Assembly: GCF_900103225.1 (NCBI RefSeq)
Contig: NZ_FNJH01000003.1
Location: 322,471-386,470 of the forward strand
Direction of reading: 5' to 3'
Source: Pseudomonas congelans
Lineage (GTDB): Bacteria; Pseudomonadota; Gammaproteobacteria; Pseudomonadales; Pseudomonadaceae
DNA: 64,000 bases
Position 1 is the stretch's first letter; each line of letters begins with the position of its first letter. Position numbers and translations under genes: made by a program. Below are positions 8,242-17,422 of the stretch, one piece after another. Under the pieces are notes generated by a model that worked only from the letters and a program-made list of their open reading frames with translations, made no database searches and was not told the DNA's origin.

Positions 8242-9059
8242 TGACAGCCGTCGAGGCAGTGGACAGCCAGGCCGACGCCCAGCAGGAACTGCCGTTCGCA
8301 CTGGTCTACGGGCGTGCGGTCACGCAGATGCCGCTGGACCTCTACATCCCGCCCGATGCGCTGGAGGTTTTTCTCGAAGCGTTCGAAGGGCCGCTCGACC
8401 TGCTGCTTTATCTGATCCGCAAACAGAACATCGACATCCTCGATATTCCCGTGGCCGAGATCACCAAGCAGTACATGGGCTACGTCGAGCTGATGAAAAC
8501 CGTGCGCCTGGAGCTGGCTGCCGAGTATCTGGTCATGGCCGCCATGCTGGCCGAGATCAAATCGCGCATGCTGTTGCCGCGTTCGGCGGAAGTCGAAGAG
8601 GAAGAGGGCGATCCGCGCGCCGAGCTGATTCGCCGCTTGCAGGAATACGAGCGCTTCAAGGCCGCCGCCGAAGGCATCGATGGCCTGAGCCGGGTCGGCC
8701 GCGACGTCATCGTGCCGAAACTGGACGCTCCCGAAGCCCGTGCACGCAAGTTGCTGCCGGATGTCAGCCTTGAAGAAGTGCTGATGTCGATGGCCGAGGT
8801 GCTGCACCGCGGCGACATGTTCGAAAGCCACCAGGTCAGCCGCGAGGCACTGTCCACCCGCGAGCGTATGAGCGATGTACTGGAACGTCTCAAGGGCGGC
8901 GGTTTTGTGCCGTTCGCCGAGCTGTTTACCGCCGAAGAAGGGCGTCTGGGTGTGGTCGTGACGTTTATGGCGGTGCTTGAGCTGGTCAAGGAATCACTTG
9001 TCGAGCTGGTCCAAAACGAGCCCTTTGCGGCGATCCATGTCCGGGCGCGAGCCGAGTAG
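8241..9059 (+). CDS. scpA: Segregation and condensation protein A
   Basis: 272 aa. The kleisin signature is clear: EAFEGPLDLLLYLIRKQNIDILDIPVAEITKQYMGY motif region near residues 42-78, AAEYLVMAAMLAEIKSRMLLP, and a C-terminal winged-helix region. An extra N-terminal segment of about 30 residues precedes the core. ScpA joins the SMC-like ATPase to ScpB in chromosome organisation. The start overlaps the yciO stop by one base and scpB follows after 15 bases. Confidence 0.95.
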   Translation: MTAVEAVDSQADAQQELPFALVYGRAVTQMPLDLYIPPDALEVFLEAFEGPLDLLLYLIRKQNIDILDIPVAEITKQYMGYVELMKTVRLELAAEYLVMAAMLAEIKSRMLLPRSAEVEEEEGDPRAELIRRLQEYERFKAAAEGIDGLSRVGRDVIVPKLDAPEARARKLLPDVSLEEVLMSMAEVLHRGDMFESHQVSREALSTRERMSDVLERLKGGGFVPFAELFTAEEGRLGVVVTFMAVLELVKESLVELVQNEPFAAIHVRARAE

Positions 9060-9074
9060 AGCTAAAACACATTC

Positions 9075-9842
9075 ATGAACCTCAACGAACCTCGCGAACT
9101 GGCCCCGCTGCTTGAAGCATTTCTGCTGGCCTCCGGAAAACCGCAGACGCTGGAGCGCCTGTATGAGTTGTTCGAGGAGGGCGAGCGGCCTGAGCCTCCG
9201 GTGTTCAAAAAGGCACTTGAGGTGCTGCGCAAGTCTTGTGAGGGTCGCGCCTTCGAGCTCAAGGAAGTGGCGTCGGGTTATCGCCTGCAGATTCGTGACC
9301 GCTTTTCGCCGTGGGTCGGGCGCTTGTGGGAAGAGCGCCCGCAGCGTTACTCCCGGGCCATGCTGGAAACCCTCGCGCTGATCGCCTACCGCCAGCCGAT
9401 CACGCGGGGCGAGATCGAAGATGTGCGCGGTGTGGCGGTCAACAGCCACATCGTCAAGACCCTGCTCGAGCGCGAGTGGATTCGCGTGGTGGGCTATCGC
9501 GATGTACCCGGCAAACCGGCCATGTTCGCGACCACCAAAGGTTTTCTCGACCACTTCAACCTCAAAAGCCTCGACGAACTGCCGCCGCTGGCCGACCTGC
9601 GCGAGATGGAAACCGAGCCGGTGCTGGATTTCGAAGAAGCGCCGGTGCCTGCGCACCTGCAAGCCCTGGCCGACGCCAGCCTCGACCCGGACGCAGAGCC
9701 CGAAGCCCCGCGTGACGAAACCAGCTTCCGCAGTCTGCTGGTGGAACTGGACTCGATGGAGCAGGGCCTCAAGACCGATTTCGACGACCTGTTGCGTACG
9801 GAGCCGGAGCCTGAAGACGGCAAAGGCGACGATGAGGTCTGA
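9075..9842 (+). CDS. scpB: Segregation and condensation protein B
   Basis: 255 aa. The two winged-helix domains of ScpB are recognisable (LAPLLEAFLLASGKP at the N-terminus; SRAMLETLALIAYRQPITRGEIEDVRG and the GRxxxPGKPAMFATTKxFLDHFNL-like segment in the second). ScpB is usually near 200 aa; here an acidic, probably disordered tail of about 70 residues follows (PDAEPEAP, EPEPEDGKGDDEV). It is the last gene of the cluster; a REP cluster begins 7 bases after its stop. Confidence 0.94.
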   Translation: MNLNEPRELAPLLEAFLLASGKPQTLERLYELFEEGERPEPPVFKKALEVLRKSCEGRAFELKEVASGYRLQIRDRFSPWVGRLWEERPQRYSRAMLETLALIAYRQPITRGEIEDVRGVAVNSHIVKTLLEREWIRVVGYRDVPGKPAMFATTKGFLDHFNLKSLDELPPLADLREMETEPVLDFEEAPVPAHLQALADASLDPDAEPEAPRDETSFRSLLVELDSMEQGLKTDFDDLLRTEPEPEDGKGDDEV

Positions 9843-9848
9843 TTGATT

Positions 9849-9990
9849 ATCGCTCCCACGCTCTGCGTGGTAGCGCTTTTCTCGACGCTCTGCGTCCTCT
9901 TGACGACGCAGAGCGTCGAGAACTGCATTCCCACGCTGAAGCGTGCGGAACGACAATCCGAACTGTCGTGCCAACGCTCCGCGCACTTTG
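9849..9990. repeat. REP cluster, head-to-head pair plus degenerate unit
   Basis: A unit in inverted orientation (CCCACGC TCT GCGTGG, then GACGC TCT GCGTC) is followed at once by one in direct orientation (GACGC AGA GCGTC, then CCCACGC TGA AGCGTG), forming a mosaic element at 9849-9954. A third degenerate copy (CCAACGCTCCGCGCACTTTGG) follows at about 9971-9991. It fills the space between scpB and the DUF1289 gene and can form long hairpins in the mRNA. Confidence 0.8.
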
Positions 9991-10052
9991 GTCGAATTCA
10001 TACGTCAGCCCAGGGTCACATCTGTTACCACTCGCCATGAGATTCGCTGCCC

Positions 10053-10244
10053 ATGAGTTCGACCAAGAACCCTTGCATCAGCCTGTGCAAGTTCGATGAT
10101 GACATTTGTCTGGGATGCGGCCGCAGCAAGCGCGAAATCAAGGCCTGGAAGAAACTCGACAAGGACGACAAGCGTACGGTGCTTGAGGAGTCTGCCAAGC
10201 GGCTGGCGAAGCTCAAGACCGCCGGTCGCAAAAAGAAGAAGTGA
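10053..10244 (+). CDS. DUF1289 small cysteine-rich protein
   Basis: 63 aa. The N-terminus carries CISLC...CLGCGRS, four Cys in the pattern CxxxC-N6-CxxC expected for DUF1289, followed by EIKAWKKL and a Lys-rich tail ending KKKK. The four Cys probably bind a metal. The family has no established function. It lies between a REP cluster and rluB, in the same order as in P. aeruginosa (PA3196 region). Confidence 0.85.
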   Translation: MSSTKNPCISLCKFDDDICLGCGRSKREIKAWKKLDKDDKRTVLEESAKRLAKLKTAGRKKKK

Positions 10245-10428
10245 TCCGGGTATTTGCCGTTGACGCCGGATGCGCAAACCGGCGCAGGGGCGTATGATGG
10301 CCGACCCTCGGCGATCAAGTGTCGCCCGGGCTTTCAAGTATTTCGCCTTGCCGCTATCCACAGCGCGCCGGGCACAGGTCTTGCCGGTTCTCGGCCAGCC
10401 CTGATTCGACACACCGGGAGGTGCCCAG

Positions 10429-11661
10429 ATGAGTGAAAAAGACAAGCAGGACAGCCAGGAAATCGGACCCGCAGGCGAAAAGCTGCAGAAGGTTCTGGCG
10501 CGCATTGGTGTGGGTTCACGCCGTGACGTAGAAGCCTGGATTACCCAAGGCCGTATCAAGGTCAACGGCAAGGACGCGACCCTTGGTCAACGCGTCGACC
10601 TGCATGACGCCATCAGTGTCGATGGTCGCGTCATCAAGCGCGAAGAAGCGGCCGAAACGGTCCGTCGCGTGATCATGTACAACAAGCCCGATGGCGAAAT
10701 CTGCACTCGTGACGACCCTGAAGGCCGTCCGACCGTGTTCGATCGTCTGCCGCGCCCGAAAGAAGGCCGCTGGATCAACATCGGTCGTCTCGACATCAAC
10801 ACCACCGGCCTGCTGATGTTCACCACCGACGGTGAACTCGCCAACCGCCTGATGCACCCGTCGTTTGAAATGGACCGTGAATACGCGGTTCGCGTGCGTG
10901 GCGAAGTCGATGACGACATGCTGCTGCGCCTCAAGAACGGTGTGATTCTCGAAGACGGTCCTGCGCGCTTCACCGATATCCAGCAGGCGCCGGGCGGCGA
11001 AGGTTTCAACCACTGGTATCACTGCGTGGTGATGGAAGGCCGTAACCGCGAAGTGCGTCGTCTCTGGGAATCCCAGGGGCTGGTGGTCAGCCGCCTGAAG
11101 CGCGTGCGTTATGGGCCGGTGTTCCTCAACTCCGACTTGCCGATGGGCCGCTGGCGCGAAATGAGCCAGTACGAAGTCGACATTCTGGCCGCCGAAGTCG
11201 GTCTGCAACCTGTGGCCCAGCCGCAGATGAATGCCAAGACCAAGGACAAGATGGAGCGTCTGCAGCGTCAATCGTCCCGTCCGTTGGGCAAGGGCGAGCG
11301 CGTTGTCCGTACACTCCGTCCTGCCGCTGGTGCTCCAGCGACCGGCGGCGAGCGCGCACCGCGTCAGCCGCAGATCACCGGTAGCGAGCGTGATCGTCCG
11401 CGCGGTGGCGATTCGACTCAGCGTCCTTCGCCGCGCAAGGATTCGGGCAAGCCCGGTTCACGCGCGCCGCGTCCGGCCGACAACAGCCGTGGCACACCGG
11501 TTGCCGAGCGTCCTAGCGACATGAACAAGCGTCCGGCCAAGCCGGGCCCCAAGCGTGTCGGCATCAAGCTGGTCAACGATGATGCGCCTTCAGGCAAGCG
11601 TCGTGGTCCACCGGCAGGTTCAGGTCAGCGTCCGGGCTTCGGTCGTCGCAAGCCTGAGTGA
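10429..11661 (+). CDS. rluB: 23S rRNA pseudouridine synthase RluB
   Basis: 410 aa. An S4 RNA-binding domain (about 18-62, KLQKVLARIGVGSRRDVEAWI) precedes the pseudouridine synthase domain with catalytic Asp in GRLDINTTGLLMFT and the NREVRRLWESQG motif. RluB of E. coli modifies U2605 of 23S rRNA and is about 290 aa. Here the last 130 residues are an extra Arg/Pro/Gly/Lys-rich disordered tail (for example APRQPQITGSERDRPRGGD), likely an RNA-binding extension. GGGAGGTG lies upstream of the ATG. Confidence 0.93.
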   Translation: MSEKDKQDSQEIGPAGEKLQKVLARIGVGSRRDVEAWITQGRIKVNGKDATLGQRVDLHDAISVDGRVIKREEAAETVRRVIMYNKPDGEICTRDDPEGRPTVFDRLPRPKEGRWINIGRLDINTTGLLMFTTDGELANRLMHPSFEMDREYAVRVRGEVDDDMLLRLKNGVILEDGPARFTDIQQAPGGEGFNHWYHCVVMEGRNREVRRLWESQGLVVSRLKRVRYGPVFLNSDLPMGRWREMSQYEVDILAAEVGLQPVAQPQMNAKTKDKMERLQRQSSRPLGKGERVVRTLRPAAGAPATGGERAPRQPQITGSERDRPRGGDSTQRPSPRKDSGKPGSRAPRPADNSRGTPVAERPSDMNKRPAKPGPKRVGIKLVNDDAPSGKRRGPPAGSGQRPGFGRRKPE

Positions 11662-11682
11662 TTGAGCGGTGTGAATGAATGG

Positions 11683-11716
11683 CAACGCCAGCCCACAGGG
11701 CTGGCGTTGTCGTTTT
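11683..11716 (+). terminator. Intrinsic terminator after rluB
   Basis: CAACGCCAGCC / GGCTGGCGTTG forms a 11-bp stem with a short loop and is followed by GTCGTTTT. It lies 22 bases after the rluB stop. Confidence 0.8.
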
Positions 11717-11932
11717 CGGCGATCTGAAAAGCGCTGTCACACTGCCGTTGCGCATCGACCTTCCTGTTTTAAACCTCAGCCGGGATGCACGTGTACAATG
11801 CTGCGCTTTTTTCTGTGAAACAGTGCTGTTCAACGCTCCGGGCCATCCGCCTTGGGCGCTGCAATTCTGTTGTGCCACGAGCGCAGCAGGTTCTATTCCG
11901 TCACAGAACAAGATCGATCAGGTGGCTATTGA

Positions 11933-13342
11933 ATGAGTGAAACAACCTCACCCTCGGGCGAACTGAAACGTGGCCTGAAGAATCGACACATCCAGCTGAT
12001 CGCCCTGGGCGGTGCCATCGGGACGGGCCTGTTTCTCGGTTCGGCGGGCGTGCTGAAATCAGCCGGGCCGTCGATGATTCTCGGTTACGCCATCTGTGGC
12101 TTCATCGCCTTCATGATCATGCGCCAGTTGGGCGAGATGATTGTCGAAGAGCCGGTCGCCGGATCGTTCAGCCATTTCGCCCACAACTACTGGGGCGGTT
12201 TCGCCGGGTTCCTGTCGGGCTGGAATTGCTGGCTGCTGTACATCCTGGTCGGCATGTCCGAACTGACCGCCGTCGGCAAATACATCCATTACTGGTTGCC
12301 GGACATCCCTGGCTGGGTATCTGCAGCGGCCTTCTTCGTGCTGATCAATGCCATCAACCTGACCAACGTCAAGGTGTTCGGCGAAACCGAGTTCTGGTTC
12401 GCGATCATCAAGGTGGTGGCGATCATCGGCATGATTGCGCTGGGCAGTTACATGCTGGTCAGTGGCAGCGGTGGCCCGCAGGCCTCGGTGAGCAACCTCT
12501 GGGAGCATGGCGGATTCTTTCCCAACGGTGTCAGCGGTTTGGTGATGGCGCTGGCAATCATCATGTTCTCGTTCGGCGGCCTGGAGATGCTCGGTTTCAC
12601 CGCTGCCGAAGCCGAGCAGCCAAAAACCGTGATCCCCAAGGCGATCAACCAGGTCATCTACCGCATCCTGATTTTCTACATCGGCGCGCTGGTGGTGCTG
12701 TTGTCGCTGACACCCTGGGACAGCCTGCTGGCCAGTCTCAATGCGTCTGGCGATTCCTACAGCGGCAGTCCGTTCGTCCAGGTGTTCTCGATGCTCGGCA
12801 GCGACACGGCGGCGCACATCCTCAACTTCGTGGTGCTGACGGCCGCGCTGTCGGTCTACAACAGCGGCACTTACTGCAACAGCCGCATGCTGGTGGGCAT
12901 GGCCGAGCAGGGCGATGCACCCAGGGCGCTGGCCCAGGTCGACAAACGCGGCGTGCCGGTCAAGGCGATCTTCGCCTCTGCCGCGGTGACACTGGTCGCC
13001 GTCCTGCTCAATTATTTCGTGCCGCAGCAGGCGCTGGAACTGTTGATGTCGCTGGTGGTGGCCACACTGGTGATCAACTGGGCGATGATCAGCTACTCGC
13101 ACCTGAAATTCCGCCAGCATATGAACCGGACCGCACAGGTGCCGCTGTTCAAGGCGCTGTGGTATCCCTATGGCAACTATGTGTGCCTGGCCTTTGTGGT
13201 GTTTATTCTCGGCATCATGCTGATGATTCCCGGCATCCGCATATCGGTCTACGCGATACCGGTGTGGCTGGCGGTGATGTGGGTCTGTTACCGGGCCAAA
13301 AACAGGCATAGCGTTGTCCTATCTGTACAGTCTGGCAAATAG
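11933..13342 (+). CDS. aroP: Aromatic amino acid permease, AroP-like
   Basis: 469 aa with about 12 membrane helices (APC superfamily). The N-terminus [20 protein letters not shown] and GTGLFLGSA match AroP of E. coli nearly word for word, as do [22 protein letters not shown] and [15 protein letters not shown]. It should import Phe, Tyr and Trp by proton symport; other AAT-family specificities cannot be excluded from sequence alone. A TACAAT -10-like box at 11794-11799 suggests a leader of about 130 bases. Its presence 3 kb from the Phe hydroxylase genes fits aromatic amino-acid use. Confidence 0.85.
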   Translation: MSETTSPSGELKRGLKNRHIQLIALGGAIGTGLFLGSAGVLKSAGPSMILGYAICGFIAFMIMRQLGEMIVEEPVAGSFSHFAHNYWGGFAGFLSGWNCWLLYILVGMSELTAVGKYIHYWLPDIPGWVSAAAFFVLINAINLTNVKVFGETEFWFAIIKVVAIIGMIALGSYMLVSGSGGPQASVSNLWEHGGFFPNGVSGLVMALAIIMFSFGGLEMLGFTAAEAEQPKTVIPKAINQVIYRILIFYIGALVVLLSLTPWDSLLASLNASGDSYSGSPFVQVFSMLGSDTAAHILNFVVLTAALSVYNSGTYCNSRMLVGMAEQGDAPRALAQVDKRGVPVKAIFASAAVTLVAVLLNYFVPQQALELLMSLVVATLVINWAMISYSHLKFRQHMNRTAQVPLFKALWYPYGNYVCLAFVVFILGIMLMIPGIRISVYAIPVWLAVMWVCYRAKNRHSVVLSVQSGK

Positions 13343-13373
13343 CCTTGCCCGTTTCCGAGAAGAAGAGACCCCG

Positions 13374-13787
13374 ATGCTGGTGATTTCCAACAACGTTCAT
13401 CTGCCGGATGCAGAGATCGAATTGACCGCTATCCGTGCCCAGGGCGCGGGTGGGCAGAACGTCAACAAGGTCTCCAGCGCCGTGCATTTGCGTTTCGACA
13501 TCAACGCCTCGTCGCTGCCGCCGTTTTACAAGGAACGGCTGCTGGCGTTGAGTGACAGCCGGATTACCAGCGACGGCGTGATCGTGCTCAAGGCTCAGCA
13601 GTATCGGACCCAGGAGCAGAACCGTGCCGATGCGTTGCTGCGCCTGAGTGAGCTGATCGTCAACGCGGCCAAGGTCGAAAAGAAACGCCGCCCGACACGC
13701 CCGACCCTCGGCTCCAAGACCCGACGTCTGGAATCCAAGAGCAAGCGCGGCTCGATCAAGGCCGGACGCGGGAAGGTGGATTTCTGA
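13374..13787 (+). CDS. arfB: Peptidyl-tRNA hydrolase ArfB (YaeJ), ribosome rescue
   Basis: 137 aa. It is a stand-alone release-factor catalytic domain: [22 protein letters not shown] contains the GGQ loop (about residues 25-27), and the C-terminus is a basic tail ([20 protein letters not shown], then [14 protein letters not shown]) that enters the mRNA channel of stalled ribosomes in E. coli ArfB. The ATG at 13374 gives the usual length; a purine-rich AGAAGAGA site precedes it. It follows aroP by 31 bases. Confidence 0.95.
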   Translation: MLVISNNVHLPDAEIELTAIRAQGAGGQNVNKVSSAVHLRFDINASSLPPFYKERLLALSDSRITSDGVIVLKAQQYRTQEQNRADALLRLSELIVNAAKVEKKRRPTRPTLGSKTRRLESKSKRGSIKAGRGKVDF

Positions 13788-13802
13788 GCGTAAGTTAAGA
13801 CT

Positions 13803-13993
13803 ATCGTTCCTCACGCTTGAGCGTGGGAACGATGACCTGCGGAGCGTCGTACGATAGTTGAGGTTATCGTTCCTCACGCTCCAGCGTGGGAATGCCTTGG
13901 GTGACGCTATGCGTCACAAATCCGCGCCGCACCGCACACCCGAGATCGGACGCAGAGCGTCCAGAGCGGCGTTCCCACGCTGGAGCGTGGTGG
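13803..13993. repeat. Composite REP cluster between convergent genes
   Basis: At least three units are packed here: TCACGC TTG AGCGTGGGAACGAT (13811-13832), TCACGC TCC AGCGTGGGAA with GTGACGC TAT GCGTCAC (13873-13917), and GGACGC AGA GCGTCC with CCCACGC TGG AGCGTGG (13948-13990). The cluster fills all the space between the ends of arfB and the convergent exporter gene, ending 4 bases from the latter's stop codon. Confidence 0.8.
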
Positions 13994-13996
13994 GCA

Positions 13997-15196
13997 TCAC
14001 TGGCGCAGCACCTGCGCCTGCTTGTACAGGTAGACGCTCAGTCCCAGCCCGGTGAGTGACGCCAGTGCCGCGAACAGGAAGATCGAGACGAAGCCGAAGC
14101 CGGCGGCAATCGCGCCTGCCAGTGGGCCGGTGATGCCCAGCGACAGGTCTATGAACAGCGAGTAGGCGCCCACTGCCGCACCTCGGCTTGACGCCGGGAC
14201 CAGATTGACCGCTTCCACGCCCAGCGCCGGGAACACCAGTGAGAATCCGAAGCCGGTCAGCGCCGCGCCTGCCAGTGCCAGGTCAGGATTGGGCGCCAGC
14301 CACAGCAGTAAGAGCCCCAGGCTTTCCACCGACATACAGACAATCGCGACTCGAAAGCCGCCCAGGCGATTGATCAGGCTGCCGAACAGCAGGCGCGCGG
14401 CGATGAAACTGCCCCCGAACAGCGTCAGGCACAGTGCGGCATTCGGCCAGTGGTTGCTCGCGTAATACAGGGTGATGAACGTCGCGATAGTGCCGAAACC
14501 GATACCGCCCAACGCCAGGCCCATGCCATGCGGAAACACTCGCCCCAGCACATGCATGAACGGCAGTCGCTCACCTTGCACAATCGGCGCGGGCTCTTTA
14601 TGCCATGTCAGGTATAGCCCCAGCGCACACAGCAGCATGATGCTCACGCCCACTGTCCACAGGCCGAGTTCGTTGACCATCCACACGCCCAGAGGCGCAC
14701 CGATGGCCAGCGCGCCGTAGCTGGCGATGCCATTCCAGGAAATGACCTTGGCGGTGTTTTGCGCTCCGACCCGGCCGATACCCCAGCCAATCGAGCCAGA
14801 ACCGACCAGGCTTTCCGCGGCACCGAGGATCACCCGGCCAATCAGCAGGATCACCAGACTTGCCATCGGCCAACTGTCCAGCCACACCGGCACCAGCATG
14901 AACACACCGCTCAGCCCGCAACCGGTCAGTCCGATCTGCACAGCTTTCTTGCTGCCCAGATTGTCGATGATGCGACTCGACCAAGGCCGACTGATCAGCG
15001 TGGCCAGGTATTGCACGCTGATGACCAGCCCGGCGATGACTGCACCGAAGCCCAGATCACTGTGGACATAGCCGGGCAGAACGGCGAGGGGAATGCCAAT
15101 GTTCAGGTAGCCGATAAAGGTGAACATCACGATGGAAACGACGGTCAGGGTAACGGCCATCGGGGTTTGCGGTGCGTTTTGCTGTGTCTCGGACAT
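13997..15196 (-). CDS. MFS transporter, YhhS family
   Basis: 399 aa with 12 predicted membrane helices. The sequence resembles YhhS/YfcJ-type major facilitator exporters (for example the [20 protein letters not shown] start, [19 protein letters not shown] after the second helix, and [20 protein letters not shown]). Members have been linked to sugar or herbicide export in other bacteria; the substrate here is not known. The C-terminal end touches a REP cluster, and no regulator is adjacent. Confidence 0.88.
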   Translation of the reverse strand: MSETQQNAPQTPMAVTLTVVSIVMFTFIGYLNIGIPLAVLPGYVHSDLGFGAVIAGLVISVQYLATLISRPWSSRIIDNLGSKKAVQIGLTGCGLSGVFMLVPVWLDSWPMASLVILLIGRVILGAAESLVGSGSIGWGIGRVGAQNTAKVISWNGIASYGALAIGAPLGVWMVNELGLWTVGVSIMLLCALGLYLTWHKEPAPIVQGERLPFMHVLGRVFPHGMGLALGGIGFGTIATFITLYYASNHWPNAALCLTLFGGSFIAARLLFGSLINRLGGFRVAIVCMSVESLGLLLLWLAPNPDLALAGAALTGFGFSLVFPALGVEAVNLVPASSRGAAVGAYSLFIDLSLGITGPLAGAIAAGFGFVSIFLFAALASLTGLGLSVYLYKQAQVLRQ

Positions 15197-15333
15197 GGGG
15201 CGGGCTTTCGTTCTGTGCGGGCATGGCGTTCGAGCGGGCAGGGAAAAACCCTTAGCAAGCTCTCGAAGTGCTCATCATACCGATGCATCGGGTGATGCAG
15301 GTGCAACAGATTGAAATAAACCTGAATGGAGGG

Positions 15334-15513
15334 CTATTCGTCCCTGGGTGCCACAAGGTGTGTGGTCACAAGTGCGGCCAGGGCGTTTTCCTGAGTACCG
15401 AAACGGGCGAGCAGGGCGCTCTGTTTTTCCGGGCTGAGGCGTGACCAGATCTCGATCATTTTCTCTGCGGTGCCAATCAGGGCGCTGGCTTGTGTTTCAG
15501 TGAAGTCGCTCAT
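15334..15513 (-). CDS. Small conserved-looking hypothetical protein
   Basis: 59 aa starting MSDFTETQASALIGTAEKMI and rich in Ala/Leu with a helical pattern; no domain recognised. The ATG at 15513 has only a weak purine site (AGCAG). A 59-residue acidic helical product on the same strand as the next small gene suggests a genuine but minor gene. I cannot name the family. Confidence 0.55.
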   Translation of the reverse strand: MSDFTETQASALIGTAEKMIEIWSRLSPEKQSALLARFGTQENALAALVTTHLVAPRDE

Positions 15514-15601
15514 AAAAATCTGCTGTTTGCCTGTTGCTGGTTTTCCAGGCGTATTGAAAACCGGCAAAACCGTTTTTCGATACGCCTGAAAACAATCGCC
15601 T

Positions 15602-15742
15602 TCAGTCTTTGCTTCCGGCTTTCTGGCTGTCTTGAGCCGAGGGTGCTGCTTTCATTGCGACAGGTTGACCAAGCTCTTGCTGAGCCAGAGTCGACTGTTG
15701 TGGTTCCTGTTGGCCTGGTGGGAAGTTAGGGATTTCATGCAT
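15602..15742 (-). CDS. Very small Gln/Pro-rich hypothetical protein
   Basis: 46 aa starting MHEIPNFPPGQQEPQQST. It is hydrophilic and rich in Gln, Pro, Ala and Ser, with no predicted structure. The main support is a strong ribosome site (GAGGAG, 8 bases from the ATG). Position and strand match the preceding small gene, 88 bases away. Function unknown. Confidence 0.5.
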   Translation of the reverse strand: MHEIPNFPPGQQEPQQSTLAQQELGQPVAMKAAPSAQDSQKAGSKD

Positions 15743-15966
15743 CGTCGTCGCTCCTCGCAAGGGGTTGCAGATAGAACCGTGCTTTAAAAAAGCCTGCGCA
15801 GGATAACCCACTGAAAATGACAATCAGGATATTTTTTTACCCCGATTGCCCTGCTCGTGAAACAAAATGGCTTTTTTACTGTCCGGCTTCTCACCTCTCC
15901 AAGCGCTGAGCAGCTTGATTTCATTGGGCCGGACCGCATGAGCAGGTCCACCACCCGCCAATCATT

Positions 15967-16323
15967 TTATTTTCGGCCTTCTGCGCCTTTGGCCACTTCG
16001 TCCGTGCGCGCGGCCATGATGAAGTCGTTGCGGTGCAGGCCCTTGATCGAGTGGCTCCACCAGGTCACGGTCACCTTGCCCCACTCGGTCAGCAGGCCCG
16101 GGTGATGGCCTTCCGCTTCGGCAATTTCGCCTACTGCGTTGGTGAACGCCAGCGCCCATTTGAAATTCTTGAACAGAAACACTTTTTCCAGCTGCATCAC
16201 CGCGTCGCGGACCTCGATGTTCCAGTCCGGGATCTGCTTGAGCAGTTCCGGCAATTCGGCTTCGCTGACCTGCGGCGCGTCGGCACGGCAGGCTTCACAG
16301 TGAGCTTGATTCAAGGTGGTCAT
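15967..16323 (-). CDS. phhB: Pterin-4a-carbinolamine dehydratase
   Basis: 118 aa. The PCD signature is present: [26 protein letters not shown] carries the catalytic His pair (EGHHP) and the WxxVxVxxxTHxxxGL-type segment. The enzyme dehydrates 4a-hydroxytetrahydropterin, recycling the cofactor used by phenylalanine hydroxylase. It lies 35 bases after phhA on the same strand, in the phhA-phhB order known in Pseudomonas, so the two are one operon. Confidence 0.96.
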   Translation of the reverse strand: MTTLNQAHCEACRADAPQVSEAELPELLKQIPDWNIEVRDAVMQLEKVFLFKNFKWALAFTNAVGEIAEAEGHHPGLLTEWGKVTVTWWSHSIKGLHRNDFIMAARTDEVAKGAEGRK

Positions 16324-16358
16324 AAGCAGAGTGTCCTTTTCGGAGAACTGGCCGAGTG

Positions 16359-17156
16359 TCAGGCGGCGTGGCTTTTGGTTTTAGGCGGAAATTTGGGGGC
16401 GTGCAAGCCCAACTGCATGCCTTGCCCGACCAGCGCCATGATGTCTTGCTGCGCCAGGTCGAACAGGCGCTTCAGATCCGGCAGGACAAAGTACAGCGGT
16501 TGCAGAATATCGATGCGATACGGTGTACGCATCGCTTCAAGTGCATCGAAAGGGTGGTGTTCAGGGGCTGAGGACAAGCTATACAAGGCTTCTTTCGGCG
16601 AAGAGAGAATACCGCCGCCGTAGATTTTCCGCCCTTGCGGTGTGTCGACCAGGCCGAACTCGATGGTCATCCAGTACAGCCGGGCCAGGTACACGCGTTG
16701 TTCCTTGCTCGCGCTCAGGCCAAGTTTGCCGTAGGTGTGGGTAAATTCGGCAAACCACGGATTGGTCAGCAGCGGGCAGTGGCCGAATATTTCATGAAAG
16801 ATGTCCGGCTCTTGCAGGTAATCCAGTTCTTCTGCGGTACGAATGAACGTCGCTACCGGAAAACGCTTGCTGGCCAGCAGTTCGAAAAACGTCTGGAAGG
16901 GGATCAGCGCGGGCACCCGCTCGACCTGCCAGCCCGTGGTCGCGCCCAGAACCTTGTTGATTTCGCCTAACTGAGGAATGCGATCGAGCGGCAGGCCCAG
17001 TTGCTCGATGCCGTCCAGATATTCCTGACAGGCACGCCCTTCGATGATCTTCATCTGCCGGGTGATCAGGGTGTTCCATACCGCATGTTCGTCCGCCGTG
17101 TAGTCGATGAAACCCGAAGCGTCCGGCTCGCGTGCCACGTAAAGCGTCTGGGCCAT
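16359..17156 (-). CDS. phhA: Phenylalanine 4-monooxygenase
   Basis: 265 aa, the typical length of bacterial single-domain phenylalanine hydroxylase. The iron ligands are visible: His121 and His126 in [11 protein letters not shown] and Glu166 in MTIEFGLV. The enzyme converts Phe to Tyr with tetrahydropterin and O2. GAGGA precedes the ATG. It is divergent from phhR, and a TyrR/PhhR-type box lies in the shared intergenic region, about 130 bases upstream. Confidence 0.97.
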   Translation of the reverse strand: MAQTLYVAREPDASGFIDYTADEHAVWNTLITRQMKIIEGRACQEYLDGIEQLGLPLDRIPQLGEINKVLGATTGWQVERVPALIPFQTFFELLASKRFPVATFIRTAEELDYLQEPDIFHEIFGHCPLLTNPWFAEFTHTYGKLGLSASKEQRVYLARLYWMTIEFGLVDTPQGRKIYGGGILSSPKEALYSLSSAPEHHPFDALEAMRTPYRIDILQPLYFVLPDLKRLFDLAQQDIMALVGQGMQLGLHAPKFPPKTKSHAA

Positions 17157-17282
17157 GCTGATGTCCTCGAAAGGCTGCTGTTTTTAAAATGTTCTTGTAA
17201 AAGCCTGTGTTCAGGAATAACCCGGTTTCGAGGGCGCGTCAGTGGCTGTGAGCTGGGTCGCGTGCGGATTTGATCATCCGCT

Positions 17283-17300
17283 CGTAACGAAAAGTTTACG
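17283..17300. promoter_or_regulatory. PhhR (TyrR-type) box
   Basis: CGTAAC-GAAAAG-TTTACG is a near-palindrome that matches the TyrR box TGTAAA-N6-TTTACA in form and spacing. It lies between phhA and phhR, about 127 bases from the phhA start and 68 bases upstream of the phhR -35 box. A single TGTAAA half site also occurs at 17196-17201, nearer phhA. Confidence 0.6.
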
Positions 17301-17367
17301 ATTGCGATGGATGAGGCCTTGATTCAGTCATCCTGCCCCTCGCGAAGCGTAAATGCGTAACGTATTG

Positions 17368-17396
17368 TTGACATTAATTTTGCCGTTTCATAAAAA
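17368..17396 (+). promoter_or_regulatory. Sigma70 promoter of phhR
   Basis: TTGACA at 17368-17373 and TAAAAA at 17391-17396 are separated by 17 bases, placing the transcript start about 20 bases before the phhR ATG. The -35 is a perfect consensus. Confidence 0.6.
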
Positions 17397-17422
17397 ACAT
17401 ACCTTCACAGGGACAATGACTC

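Noticed and set aside
17157..17422. Sigma54 (-24/-12) promoter for phhA
   Set aside because: No GG-N10-GC element with TGGC/TTGC context found on the phhA strand.
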